From Haliscomenobacter sp. (lineage in GTDB: Bacteria; Bacteroidota; Bacteroidia; Chitinophagales; Saprospiraceae): a DNA stretch of 64,000 nt. Positions 28,381-37,178 of the stretch are shown here, in pieces. Made by a program: the position numbers and the translations under genes. The first letter of the stretch is position 1, and every line of letters begins with the position of its first letter. The notes under the pieces are model-generated. The model was given only the letters and a program-made list of their open reading frames with translations. It was not told the DNA's origin and searched no databases. The stretch lies in NCBI GenBank assembly GCA_016713275.1, contig JADJPL010000013.1, positions 1-64,000 on the forward strand, written 5' to 3'.

Positions 28381-29949
28381 ATGCCGATCAGAATGGAACA
28401 AGACGATCCCAGAGATCAACGCCCCCGGCCTTCAGGGCCTGGCGGAGGCGGTAATTTGCTGAAATGGCTTCCTTTGGTGCTGTTTTTTGTCTTTCGGAAG
28501 CCCAAGTTGCTGATTCCTATCCTGATCGCCGGGGCGGTCTGGTATTTCTTTTTAGGCGGGCAACAGATGTTTGGCGGGGAGCTGCAACCGGAGGAATCCG
28601 GGGTGGATATTTCCCAGTTTTCGCTGGGGGCCTCCTTAAGCGAGGAGCGCTTTGATAAAGCCCAGGTATTTGAGCCGCTGGCTTACGGGGTTTCCGGCAT
28701 GAATACCCTGCCGCGCCGGGTGAGCATGCAGCAATATGCGCCCACCCCGCTGCACCAGGGCAACCAGGGTTCCTGCGTAGGCTGGGCCAGCGCTTATGCG
28801 GCGCGGACGATCCTGGAATCCCGGGCCACTGGCAACCCTCCCAACGAGGCCGCTTTCAGCCCGGCGTATCTCTATAATCAGATTCACCTGGAAAACTGCG
28901 AAGGCGCCTATATGCTGGAAGCAATGCGCACCATGCAGCAAAACGGGGCCTTGCCGTTCCGGGAGTTTGGCTACGACGACCGCACCTGCGCGAATTATCC
29001 CAACCGTACCGACATTGCCAACGGCCAGGCGCACCGGATCAAAGGCTACAACCGGCTGACGGTCGGCGCCAACAATTACAAGCCCGACCTCATGGCCATC
29101 AAACAAAACCTGGCTCAAGGCGCGCCGGTAGTCATCGGCGCCATGGTCGGCGGAACCTTCATGAGCCGCATGCTCGGGCAGAAGGTCTGGGAACCCACCA
29201 GCCGGGACTACAGCATGAGCGGCTTTGGAGGCCATGCCATGTGCGTGATCGGATATGACGACGACCTCCAGGGGGGCGCTTTCCAGATCATGAACAGCTG
29301 GGGACAGGAATGGGGAGACCGCGGCTTTTGCTGGATCCGGTACGACGACTTCGAGCACTTCGTCAAGGAGGCCTATGGCGTCGCCCCCATGGGCGCCGCT
29401 GGCGACCAGAAGTTCGCTTCCGATAAAATGGCCGTCAAGTTTGGTTTATTCGATATGGACACCGAATCCCTCATCCCGCTGAAAAAACAAGCGGACATCG
29501 TTTTCCGGACGTCCAGCCCCATGGACATTGGCGACAAATTCAAAGTCCTGATCGCCAACTCGATCGAATGCTACACCTATGTGCTGGGGCAGGAAACCGA
29601 CGGGTCCAGCTACGTGCTCTTCCCCTACACCGCCAAGCATTCGCCTTATTGCGGCATCACCGGAACCCGCCTGTTTCCCAAAGACTACCACATGACTCCC
29701 GATAAGGTGGGCAACCGCGACTTTATCGCGATCGTGGTGAGCAAAAAGGAACTGGACGTTTACCAGTTGAATGCCCGCATGAACGCCAGCAGGAAAAACA
29801 CCTATGCCGACAAGCTAAAAGATGCCCTGGAGCAACAGCGCATCCGGAATACCACTTTCGTGGACGGAGAGACGATTGCTTTTTCCGCCAGCCTGAAAGA
29901 AGAAGGACGGAATACGGTTGGTATGGTGATTGAAATTGACAAACGATGA
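28381..29949 (+). CDS. Membrane-anchored papain-like (C1A) peptidase with DUF4384-like tail
   Basis: A 522-residue protein; ATG 28381 is chosen because the upstream frame lacks features. Two close hydrophobic stretches at about residues 24-60 anchor it. The C1 peptidase domain has Cys132 in GNQGSCVGWASAYA, His285 in GGHAMCVIGYDD and Asn305 in MNSWGQEWGDRGF. The last 150 residues (KKQADIVFRTSSPMDIGDKF ... DFIAIVVSKKEL) resemble DUF4384, a domain often attached to caspase and other surface or regulatory proteins. The 3' end overlaps the PLP-enzyme start. Confidence 0.85.
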   Translation: MPIRMEQDDPRDQRPRPSGPGGGGNLLKWLPLVLFFVFRKPKLLIPILIAGAVWYFFLGGQQMFGGELQPEESGVDISQFSLGASLSEERFDKAQVFEPLAYGVSGMNTLPRRVSMQQYAPTPLHQGNQGSCVGWASAYAARTILESRATGNPPNEAAFSPAYLYNQIHLENCEGAYMLEAMRTMQQNGALPFREFGYDDRTCANYPNRTDIANGQAHRIKGYNRLTVGANNYKPDLMAIKQNLAQGAPVVIGAMVGGTFMSRMLGQKVWEPTSRDYSMSGFGGHAMCVIGYDDDLQGGAFQIMNSWGQEWGDRGFCWIRYDDFEHFVKEAYGVAPMGAAGDQKFASDKMAVKFGLFDMDTESLIPLKKQADIVFRTSSPMDIGDKFKVLIANSIECYTYVLGQETDGSSYVLFPYTAKHSPYCGITGTRLFPKDYHMTPDKVGNRDFIAIVVSKKELDVYQLNARMNASRKNTYADKLKDALEQQRIRNTTFVDGETIAFSASLKEEGRNTVGMVIEIDKR

Positions 29950-31055
29950 TGAAGCCTAAAGTCCATGTTCCTACGCTTTTGCTGGATCGCAACAAGTGTC
30001 TGGCCAATATTCGCCGCATGGCGGACAAAGCCGAACAGAACGGCCTGATTTTCCGTCCCCATTTCAAAACCCACCAGTCCAGCAATATCGGCCGGTGGTT
30101 TCGCCAGGCGGGGGTGGACAAGATCACCGTTTCGTCCATGCGCATGGCGGAATATTTTGCCAACGACCATTGGCTGGACATTACCGTGGCCTTTCCGGTT
30201 AATATCCGGGAGATGGACCTGATCAACCGGCTGGCTGCTTATATCCAGCTCAACCTGCTCGTCGAACACCACGAAACCGTTCAATTCCTGGACCGCCACC
30301 TCCGCCACCCGGTCGAAGTGTTTATCAAGATCGATGTGGGGACCCACCGCACCGGGATCGATCCTTCCGATACGGATGCCATCAGCCGAATCATGGACCG
30401 GATCGCCGCTTCCAAAACGATCAAATTGGCTGGCTTTCTCGCCCACGCCGGGCATACCTACAAAGCCCGGGGCAGGGAAGCCGTTCAGGAGGTCCACGAA
30501 TCGTACCTTCCCATGCTGAGGGATTTGAAGGCCAGGTACGCCGGAGAATTCCCCCACGTGCTGCTCTCGGTAGGGGATACGCCCAGCTGCAGCCTGGCGG
30601 AAGGGTTTGAGGGCGTCGATGAGATCCGCCCGGGCAATTTCGTGTTCTACGACGTCATGCAGGTAGGAATTGGCGCCTGCCGGGTGGAAGATGTGGCGGT
30701 CGCTATGGCCTGCCCGGTGGTGGCCACGCATCCGGAACGCGGCGAAATCGTTGTTTACGGGGGCGGTATCCATTTCTCCAAAGACCGCCTGAAGGAGGAC
30801 GACGGACAGGAAAACTATGGGTGGATGGTGGAATGGACCAACGCAGGCTGGGCCTTACCCAAAGAACAACCCATGTTCCTCAAGGCGCTTTCCCAGGAAC
30901 ATGGTATCGTGCAGGCTACTCCCGAATTCGCCGCCCGCATTAAACATGGAGATATTTTGGGCTTTTTGCCCATTCACTCGTGCATGACCGCCGATCTGAT
31001 GAAGCATTACCAGACGCTCGACGGGGAGTACATCGAGATGATGAAATACGTTTAA
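29946..31055 (+). CDS. PLP-dependent D-threonine aldolase / D-serine dehydratase family enzyme
   Basis: A 369-residue fold-type III PLP enzyme. The cofactor lysine is K41 in FRPHFKTHQ, with HAGHTY and SVGDTPS loops for phosphate binding. A C-terminal metal site HSCMTADL (His344, Cys346) is the zinc pair of the D-serine dehydratase/D-threonine aldolase group. It would act on D-3-hydroxyamino acids in the cytoplasm; the exact substrate is not decidable here. The start overlaps the peptidase stop and the end overlaps the convergent stress gene by four bases. Confidence 0.85.
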   Translation: MMKPKVHVPTLLLDRNKCLANIRRMADKAEQNGLIFRPHFKTHQSSNIGRWFRQAGVDKITVSSMRMAEYFANDHWLDITVAFPVNIREMDLINRLAAYIQLNLLVEHHETVQFLDRHLRHPVEVFIKIDVGTHRTGIDPSDTDAISRIMDRIAASKTIKLAGFLAHAGHTYKARGREAVQEVHESYLPMLRDLKARYAGEFPHVLLSVGDTPSCSLAEGFEGVDEIRPGNFVFYDVMQVGIGACRVEDVAVAMACPVVATHPERGEIVVYGGGIHFSKDRLKEDDGQENYGWMVEWTNAGWALPKEQPMFLKALSQEHGIVQATPEFAARIKHGDILGFLPIHSCMTADLMKHYQTLDGEYIEMMKYV

Positions 31056-31894
31056 TGCTGCCGGACCGGGATGCCCAAAATAGGATAGGGAAGGTGGCGG
31101 GCAATTTGTTTTTCCACATTCTGCCGGAATAGCTCCTGAATAAAGGAGGTTTTGTGGGTGGCCAAAGCCAGTAGATCGATCTCCCTGCTTTCCAAAAAGG
31201 CAGCCATGGACTCGTCGTTTTTCCAGCAATCGCAAAAGACAAAGGCGGTTTCGTCCGCTTCATCCCCGCATGCGGTTTGATAGATTTCGAAATCCGTTTC
31301 GTCTACGCCGGGCAAATTGATCCGGATAATTTCGGCTTGCAGGGGTTGCGCAAAATGCTTGAGCCAGGACAATACCCCTTCCTCCGCAGGTTCCAGGCCT
31401 GCAGCGAATGCGATCCGCTTGAATACCGGATACCTGGAAGCAGCCTCCGGGAGGATCAACACCGGACAAGGCGCGTTCTCCATCACTTCCGAGGCGACGG
31501 TGCCCTGGAAAAATTCTTCAACGCCTCGGGCGCCGGTGGTACCCATGACCATTAGGTCGCTCTTTTCTTTTTCCGCGGCGGTCAATAGCTGATGGATAAT
31601 ATCCTTCCCGGAAAAAAAAGCATGCCGTATAGGAATGTCTCCTTTCCCCAGCGAGCTGGCGATTTCGTGGAGCTTGGGAAGCTGATCCCGGTACAGCTCA
31701 AACTCTTCAAAGTCTGCCTGGTCGACAATTTCCTTGAGGGTGCGGGTCATATATCCTTTGGGAACATACGGTTCAACAAAGGCGTGCACCGTGGTGAGCT
31801 CCGCCCCAAAACGCGAAGCCAGTTCCAGGGCGGCGGGAAAAGCATGGTCTGCCGTTTTGGAAAAATCGGTCGGAAAAAGAATCTGACGTATCAT
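31052..31894 (-). CDS. Universal stress protein, two UspA domains
   Basis: A 280-residue tandem UspA protein. The first domain runs from MIRQILFPTDFSKTADHAF to VLILPEA and has the ATP-binding loop GTTGARGVEEFFQGTVASEVMENAPCPVL. The second is degenerate, starting RIAFAAGLEPAEEGVLSW and ending with LALATHKTSFIQELFRQNVEKQIARHLPYPIL. Such proteins act in stress adaptation and redox control. The gene follows the thioredoxin-like gene with 21 bases between. Confidence 0.88.
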   Translation of the reverse strand: MIRQILFPTDFSKTADHAFPAALELASRFGAELTTVHAFVEPYVPKGYMTRTLKEIVDQADFEEFELYRDQLPKLHEIASSLGKGDIPIRHAFFSGKDIIHQLLTAAEKEKSDLMVMGTTGARGVEEFFQGTVASEVMENAPCPVLILPEAASRYPVFKRIAFAAGLEPAEEGVLSWLKHFAQPLQAEIIRINLPGVDETDFEIYQTACGDEADETAFVFCDCWKNDESMAAFLESREIDLLALATHKTSFIQELFRQNVEKQIARHLPYPILGIPVRQH

Positions 31895-31915
31895 TGCCCA
31901 GCATTTAAGGGCAGA

Positions 31916-32188
31916 TCAGGCGTGGAGCGGATAGTTCTGCCGCAACAGATCGATGATCTCGGTGACGGCAGGTAGCCGGCCCTCGCATACCACCCGGTTC
32001 TCAATAACCAAAGCAGGAATAGCGCCAACGCCGGATTCCAGAATGCGCTCCAGGCTGGAGACCAAGACGATGTTGACCGGCAGCCCCAACTCCTTGGCGG
32101 CCGCCCAAACGGAGATCAGCAGCGCCCGGTCTTTCGCTGTTCCAACACCTAATACCTTTATATCTTTTCTTATGTCTTGAAAGCCCAT
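31916..32188 (-). CDS. Thioredoxin-fold protein lacking the CXXC site
   Basis: A 90-residue protein matching the small thioredoxin_3 family: KDIKVLGVGTAKDRALLISV at the start, then GVGAIPALVIENRVVCEGRLPAVTEIIDLL. In family members the first loop carries Cys-x-x-Cys; here it reads T-A-K-D, and the only cysteine is in the last strand. The cis-proline (IPALV) is kept. Dithiol chemistry is therefore not possible as in relatives. It is probably co-transcribed with the stress protein. Confidence 0.75.
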   Translation of the reverse strand: MGFQDIRKDIKVLGVGTAKDRALLISVWAAAKELGLPVNIVLVSSLERILESGVGAIPALVIENRVVCEGRLPAVTEIIDLLRQNYPLHA

Positions 32189-32349
32189 TCCTTGCCATAT
32201 TATTATGTTCCCAAATTCCAGGAAAAAAGCCTTCGAAATGATGATGGGGGTCAGTTGAAAAACTGATTTTGGTCAAAGCGCGCTTTGTGATAAAAATCAG
32301 CGAAACCGCTGACAAAAGTCAATTTTTTTCCAGCGGGGAGGTCGTTACT

Positions 32350-32509
32350 TTGGTACCAGAAACGGCTCGATAAGAGCAATTTCTGCTAACCATGGTCAAT
32401 TGGGTGTTCAATCAAGTTGTAGCCGGTTAGATCCCATCTTTTTGAGCAATCGTGCTCAATAATCGGCAGATCTGTCGCTCGGTGTTTTTCGGGGCGACAG
32501 TTTTTTTTT
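32350..32509 (+). ncRNA. Candidate structured small RNA or leader with terminator
   Basis: Between a TACTTTGG promoter-like box near 32348 and a Rho-independent terminator lie consecutive potential stems: AGAAA/TTTCT enclosing CTC/GAG, CTAACC/GGTTAG, and TTGAGCA/TGCTCAA with an ATCG loop. The 84 bases after the terminator lead to the fasciclin gene. It may be an independent sRNA or an attenuator. No known family is recognised. Confidence 0.35.
32472..32509 (+). terminator. Rho-independent terminator upstream of the fasciclin gene
   Basis: Stem CTGTCGC (32472-32478) with GCGACAG (32494-32500), a 15-nt loop, then nine T. It is plus-strand oriented, ends before the fasciclin ATG, and follows no plus-strand gene, so it terminates a non-coding transcript. 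Confidence 0.8.
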
Positions 32510-32592
32510 GCCCAATGAGGTCCGGCAGGTTCTCCTTCCAAATTCGCGGTGAATATGTATGTTTGTGGAAATTTGACGAAAAAGCTGTTGAC

Positions 32593-33087
32593 ATGAAAAT
32601 CCGCACGTTCTTGTTCCTTGGATTTACTTTTGTTGCCGGAGCCCTGAGTTTGCCGCATTGTTCCAGCGGCGCCAAATTACCGGCAGCCAATAATTTCCTG
32701 GAAGCAGTCCAACTGCAACCCGACGCTACCTCCTTTCTCCGGCTGATTGAAGGCGCCGGCGGATTGGCGAACGTTCTGGGCAAAGAAAAATACACCTTGC
32801 TCGTGCCGCAGGACGCGGCCTTTTCCCAATTGGGCGTCGACCAGTTACTCGCGCTGATGGCGCCGGATAACAGCGCCAAAGCCGCGTCTATCGTGAAGAG
32901 CCATGTCCTGTTGGGGACGTATAGCCCCGAGGCACTGGCCAAACTGACGACCGCCCCCAGTCTGAATGGAAAAGCTGTGGCGGTCAGCGCGGCCAACGGC
33001 CTCGAGGTGAGCGGGGCGAAGGTCGTCAAGTCGGTTAAAACCAAAGAGGGATACGTACACTTCCTGGATGGGATTCTCAAGGATTAA
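32593..33087 (+). CDS. Fasciclin (FAS1) domain exported protein
   Basis: A 164-residue protein starting at ATG 32593, chosen for the signal peptide MKIRTFLFLGFTFVAGALSL followed by a cysteine (PHCSSG), probably a lipoprotein. The FAS1 domain runs from NFLEAVQLQPDATSFLRLIEGAGG through YTLLVPQDAAFSQLG, SIVKSHVLLGTYSPEAL to GYVHFLDGIL. FAS1 proteins mediate adhesion or matrix interaction at the cell surface. A terminator-bearing leader lies upstream. Confidence 0.88.
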   Translation: MKIRTFLFLGFTFVAGALSLPHCSSGAKLPAANNFLEAVQLQPDATSFLRLIEGAGGLANVLGKEKYTLLVPQDAAFSQLGVDQLLALMAPDNSAKAASIVKSHVLLGTYSPEALAKLTTAPSLNGKAVAVSAANGLEVSGAKVVKSVKTKEGYVHFLDGILKD

Positions 33088-33107
33088 GCCCGGGTGCAAT
33101 AGATACC

Positions 33108-33988
33108 TTGGAGGCCATCCTGATTTTTCTGGCGCTGATTCTGGGGGCGTTGTTCCCCCAGGCCCATGAGGGAACTTTCCTCATCCGCCCTTTTTGATGA
33201 TCATGTTGTTTTACAACTTCCTGCACGTGCCCTTGCACGCCCGCATGGTCACCCGTTTGCACCTTTGGGTAGCGCTGGCCAAAGTGGGTATGCCGGTGCT
33301 TTTTTATTTTATGATCCTGCCGTTCAGCCCTCAGGCTGCGATTACGGCCTTCGTGACGGGCATGGCCCCAACGGCGGCGGTAGCGCCGGTCATCGCCGGA
33401 TTGTTTCGTCGAAAAGTGGAATTTGTAACTGTATCGGTGCTGCTGACCAGCCCGCTGATCGCGCTCACCTTGCCCCTTATCCTGCCTCTGCTGTTGCCGG
33501 TAGGGGAGAAAATGGATGTGTTGGCCGTACTGGGTCCGGTCGCGGTAACCGTGTTCATTCCGCTGCTTATCGCCTGGCTGATCCGCAACGGCGCTTCTTT
33601 TCTTATCCCCTGGATCGACCGCACGCGCAAGCTTCCTTTCCTCCTCTTTTTGTTTAACATTTTCACGGCCGGCGCCGACGCCAGCAACTACCTGCAATAC
33701 CGGTCGCACGAAAGCCTTCAAACCCTGGTCCTGATAGCGGCCGTTACCGTTATTTGCGGAACGCTGTATTTCCTCGCCGGCCAATACCTCATCGGGGGAA
33801 AGGCGTACGGCATTGAGAGCGGACTGGCCCTTGGCCGCAAAAACACCATGTTCGGCCTTTGGGTGGCGCTGACGTACGTCAACCCCATTGCTGCGCTGGG
33901 GCCGGTGTTTTACATCGTGTATTCGAATGTATATAATACGGTACAGTTATATCTATACCGAAGGCGTGAGAGGATTCCTTCTCCGTAA
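33108..33988 (+). CDS. Bile acid:sodium symporter-family transporter, one frameshift
   Basis: A multi-span membrane protein. The first helix (LEAILIFLALILGALFPQ) is in a frame that ends at 33189, and the remaining helices start in another frame at 33194 (MIMLFYNFLHVPLHARMV), so one base is missing near 33190. The start may be TTG 33108. Motifs include PFSPQAAITAFVTGMAPTAAVAPVIAGL and LALGRKNTMFGLWVALTYVNPIAALGPVFYIVYSN, which fit the BASS fold. Its substrate is unknown. It ends within a palindrome shared with the convergent peptidase gene. Confidence 0.72.
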
Positions 33989-34029
33989 CGACGGGTTTCA
34001 AACCCGTCGTTACGGAGAAGGAATCCTCT
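33969..34029. repeat. 61-bp palindrome (dispersed element, copy 2)
   Basis: Two exact 30-bp arms (33969-33998 and 34000-34029) around one C. The inner 37 bp match copy 1 at 8256-8292 with one compensated pair change (TAGCGA/TAACGA). It lies between two convergent genes, overlaps the transporter stop codon, and may serve as a bidirectional terminator. Confidence 0.9.
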
Positions 34030-34033
34030 GGCG

Positions 34034-35971
34034 CTACTTTTTCTCCATCAGCTCAAATCCCTGCCGGATCCCTTGTTCGATAGCGGGCACGCCGTCGCGC
34101 ATCCATTTAGGCATGGGAGCGCCCTGGAGGTAGTGGTCGAAAAACTGTTCCATGCGGAGCTGGAAGTCCTTCCGGTTTTGAAGCTTGACCGGCCAGTGGG
34201 GTTCGCCGTTGTAGTTGAGCATCCAGGCGGGTTTTCCCAGTCGGCGCATGGCCATGTAAAATTCGATTCCCTGGTACCAGGGCACCGCGCCATCGGCGTC
34301 GTTGTGCAGGATGAGCACGGGGGTGTTGATTTTGTCGGCAAAAAAGATCGGCGAGTTTTCAATATAGCGCAAAGGCTTATCCCAAAGAGGGGCGCCGATC
34401 CGGCTTTGCGTTTTTTCGTATTGGAACATCCGGCTCAGGCCGCTTTCCCAGCGCACGCCGCCGTAGGCAGAGACCATATTGACGACCGGGGCTCCCGATT
34501 CGGCGCATTTGAACAGGTTGGTCCGGGTTAAGAGGTAGGCGATCTGGTAACCGCCCCAGCTATGCCCCTGGAGCGCGACGTTTTCGCGGTCCACAAATCC
34601 TTTGTCGATCAGAGAGGTAACCCCGGCCATCAACGAATTGAAGGCACTCTCTCCGGGATACCCTTCCTTATAGGGAATATCGGGGTTGAAAACCAGATAG
34701 CCCCGGCTGGCGTAATAGGTGTAGTTGATCTGGGAGCGGTTCCACTCCGGGGCGCGGTGGGCATGCAGCCCTTCCGAGCTCCGCTCGTAGAAGTTGACGA
34801 TCAGGGGGTACTTTTTCGACGGGTCGAAACCGGCGGGTTTGACGAGCAACCCGCGCAGCTTTTGTCCATCCAGGGAGGTCCATTCGTGGAGTTCGATACT
34901 ACCCCAGCCAAACTCGGCTTGCTGGGGGTTGGCGTTGCTGATCCGGCGGGCGTCCGTGAGGTTGTCGCTCAGGTGCAGATCGGGGAAGGTTTGGTAATTG
35001 CCCCGGGTGAACGCCCACTTCATTGCCTGTTTAGCCTTGAGCACCTGCATGCCATAAGCATAGGCCCCTTGCTGAACGATGCGCTTGCTTCCCGCGTGGA
35101 TATCGAACCACAGATAGCCTTCCTCGAGTGTCTGTTCGTTGGTGAAATGGAGGAGCAGAGGCTTCACCTCTTCAATAGCCCGTTCTTCGGGGTCGGTTTT
35201 GATATAGCGCAAGCTGATCCCGGATTTGCGGCTGTTGGTCAGGTTGGAAGGTTTGAGGCGGCCCGTGGGGTCAACCAGCCAGATATCGTAGCGGTCGTAC
35301 ACCATGAGGAAATCGTCGTTGGTGGTCCATCCGGCAACGCCGTGCGGGCTGGGATCGTCCGGAACGTCGTTCAGCTCGTCGTAGAAGGTCCCGATTTTAT
35401 TGCTCGTCAGTTGGAGCTTTTTCTTTTGCGTCACATCATAGGCGAACCAGGCCGTGTCCGGGCTACTATACCAATACAGGTATTTTCCTTCCGGGGAAAA
35501 CTGGGGGAATCCATTGAGTTCTTTTTCCACCAGGCTTCCCTTGCCGGTTAGGACATCGACGAGGTACACGTCGCGGGCGCCGCTGCCTTCCCAGGTGCTG
35601 CGTACGGCGTAGGGTTTGCTGGTGGCCGCAACGACCACGCTGGCATCCCCTTCTTTTCCGCGTTGCACATCGGGCAAGTCAAGCGAGCCCAATTGCACGG
35701 CTTTACCAGTGGCGGTGTGCAGCACGCAAGCATAGGATTTGCGGCGGTCTTGGTTCAGCTGTACTTTTTGCTGGGGAAAGATCCGGGGATCCTGGTAGTT
35801 CCAGACTTCCACCTGAACGATTTCCTCTTCGAGCATACTGGTGTCTTTGAGTACCGGGGCAGGAGCAATCCCGAAAAACAACTTGGACGCGTCTTTGGAA
35901 AAGTCCAGGCTGGCGTTTTCGCTTACCGTCCAATCTTTGGGGAGGAAGGCGCTGCCGGGGGCGACGGCCAT
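34034..35971 (-). CDS. S9 family (prolyl oligopeptidase) peptidase, C-terminal fragment
   Basis: The catalytic part of a single gene split by a frameshift near 36000. It has a propeller segment and an alpha/beta hydrolase domain with GHSWGGYQ (Ser near residue 471 of this fragment), HNDADGAVP (Asp near 557) and EPHWP (His near 591). It cleaves peptides at the cell envelope or in the cytoplasm. The join to the upstream fragment is shown by continuity of the propeller: the first ends KVQVRPWR and this one starts within the next repeat. Confidence 0.88.
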   Translation of the reverse strand: MAVAPGSAFLPKDWTVSENASLDFSKDASKLFFGIAPAPVLKDTSMLEEEIVQVEVWNYQDPRIFPQQKVQLNQDRRKSYACVLHTATGKAVQLGSLDLPDVQRGKEGDASVVVAATSKPYAVRSTWEGSGARDVYLVDVLTGKGSLVEKELNGFPQFSPEGKYLYWYSSPDTAWFAYDVTQKKKLQLTSNKIGTFYDELNDVPDDPSPHGVAGWTTNDDFLMVYDRYDIWLVDPTGRLKPSNLTNSRKSGISLRYIKTDPEERAIEEVKPLLLHFTNEQTLEEGYLWFDIHAGSKRIVQQGAYAYGMQVLKAKQAMKWAFTRGNYQTFPDLHLSDNLTDARRISNANPQQAEFGWGSIELHEWTSLDGQKLRGLLVKPAGFDPSKKYPLIVNFYERSSEGLHAHRAPEWNRSQINYTYYASRGYLVFNPDIPYKEGYPGESAFNSLMAGVTSLIDKGFVDRENVALQGHSWGGYQIAYLLTRTNLFKCAESGAPVVNMVSAYGGVRWESGLSRMFQYEKTQSRIGAPLWDKPLRYIENSPIFFADKINTPVLILHNDADGAVPWYQGIEFYMAMRRLGKPAWMLNYNGEPHWPVKLQNRKDFQLRMEQFFDHYLQGAPMPKWMRDGVPAIEQGIRQGFELMEKK

Positions 35972-36004
35972 TTTGGCCGTATCCGCGCCGCCTTTCCAGT
36001 GGTA

Positions 36005-36826
36005 TCATCGCCAGGGGCGCACCTGGACCTTCGTGGTGTCGAGATCGGCGATAAAGGCAGCCTGGCTCCCCGTTTTGTTCAGGCTTAATTGTTTGAAATT
36101 GCCTTTGCCCCGGTATAGAGGCCGCAACCCAGAGGTAGCGGGATCGAATACATAGACGCCCGGGGCCGTTTCGGCATCGTCGCCGGTAGTGGCAAGCAAG
36201 ACCTTAGGAGCTTCTTCGGCCAGGACAAAACTTTTAACGAAAGGGATGCCGGTTTCTGCCTGGGTATTCAAATTCAGCAACACCAGGCGGCTTCCCGCGT
36301 CGGCGCTCTCTTTCTTTTTGGATTTGGACGTGGTATCCCGGGGAACCGATTTACCGGGTTCGAGGTGATAGGCCAATAGCCCTGGCCATTTAGAAGGAAC
36401 CTGGAACGATTGCACGTTGGGGATTTTAGTCAGTGTCCGGGTTCCGAGATCGAGAATCCCCAGGGTGTCCGAGGGGAGGTCTTCCTTTTTGACTTTGCGG
36501 CGGCGCATGGCCATCAGGCTGTCGCGATTGGGTTTGATCATAAAGACCAGAAACCGGCTATCGGAGCTGAAGGCGTGGCGGTCGGCACGGGGAAAATCCC
36601 AGGTCTTGTTTTGGTCTTCGTCGAATGCGTGAAGCGAGGGGTCGCCTTCGTTGGGTTGAAGCGCGTAGGCCACCCACCGGCCGGATTGGGCGATTGCCGG
36701 GCGCTGGATCTGTTTCCAGGAGGCGACATCGGCCTGTTGCAGTTTTTTCAGGCCTGTTTGCTGGGCGCCTGCCTGAATCAGGGAAAAAGCGGCAAAAAGA
36801 GCAAGAAAGGTAAATCGGATTCGCAT
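36005..36826 (-). CDS. S9 family peptidase, N-terminal fragment of the same gene
   Basis: A 273-residue segment with a signal peptide (FTFLALFAAFSLIQAGAQ) and propeller repeats (AIAQSGRWVAYALQ, HAFSSDSRFLVFMI). Combined with the 34034-35971 part it makes a protein of about 925 residues, the usual length for Bacteroidota S9 enzymes with long propellers. The frame change near 36000 is in GC-rich sequence and is likely a sequencing indel. It is divergent from the MATE gene, with a MITE-like element in between. Confidence 0.8.
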   Translation of the reverse strand: MRIRFTFLALFAAFSLIQAGAQQTGLKKLQQADVASWKQIQRPAIAQSGRWVAYALQPNEGDPSLHAFDEDQNKTWDFPRADRHAFSSDSRFLVFMIKPNRDSLMAMRRRKVKKEDLPSDTLGILDLGTRTLTKIPNVQSFQVPSKWPGLLAYHLEPGKSVPRDTTSKSKKKESADAGSRLVLLNLNTQAETGIPFVKSFVLAEEAPKVLLATTGDDAETAPGVYVFDPATSGLRPLYRGKGNFKQLSLNKTGSQAAFIADLDTTKVQVRPWR

Positions 36827-36915
36827 AGTCGGTATTAGGTTTGAGAAGGAGATTATTTATGAAAAAGAAACGAAAGGAGGCGGAGGTAGTTCGAAACATT
36901 TACTTAGGTTTGGAT

Positions 36916-37069
36916 CGGGGGCTGTCTCAAAAGACCGTTTTCGCCCCTGGCAGCCAAAAATATTTTCTTTTTCGATTCAAATAAAAAATTGCAGAGCAAT
37001 TTTTTATTTGAATGAAAAAGAAAATGAAATTTCATGCCGCTGGCAAAGTGTGGTCTTTGAGACAGGGAC
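36916..37069. mobile_element. MITE-like long palindrome, copy 2
   Basis: Left end GGGGGCTGTCTCAAAAGACCG, right end GGTCTTTGAGACAGGGA, centre AAAAAATTGC/GCAATTTTTT. About 154 bp with no gene. It lies between the divergent S9 peptidase and MATE genes, and so within their promoter region. Confidence 0.8.
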
Positions 37070-37178
37070 ATTTCCAACGGTTTTAAAAATACAAAACTTG
37101 GGTAAAGAAGGGAAAAAATCGGCGTTTTATGGAACGGTTTTCTTCCTTTCTGACCTAAGCGTTAGGTAAAGAGATGCT

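Noticed and set aside
34562..35551. A 329-codon plus-strand frame
   Set aside because: It is antisense to the S9 peptidase catalytic domain and shows no motif of its own.
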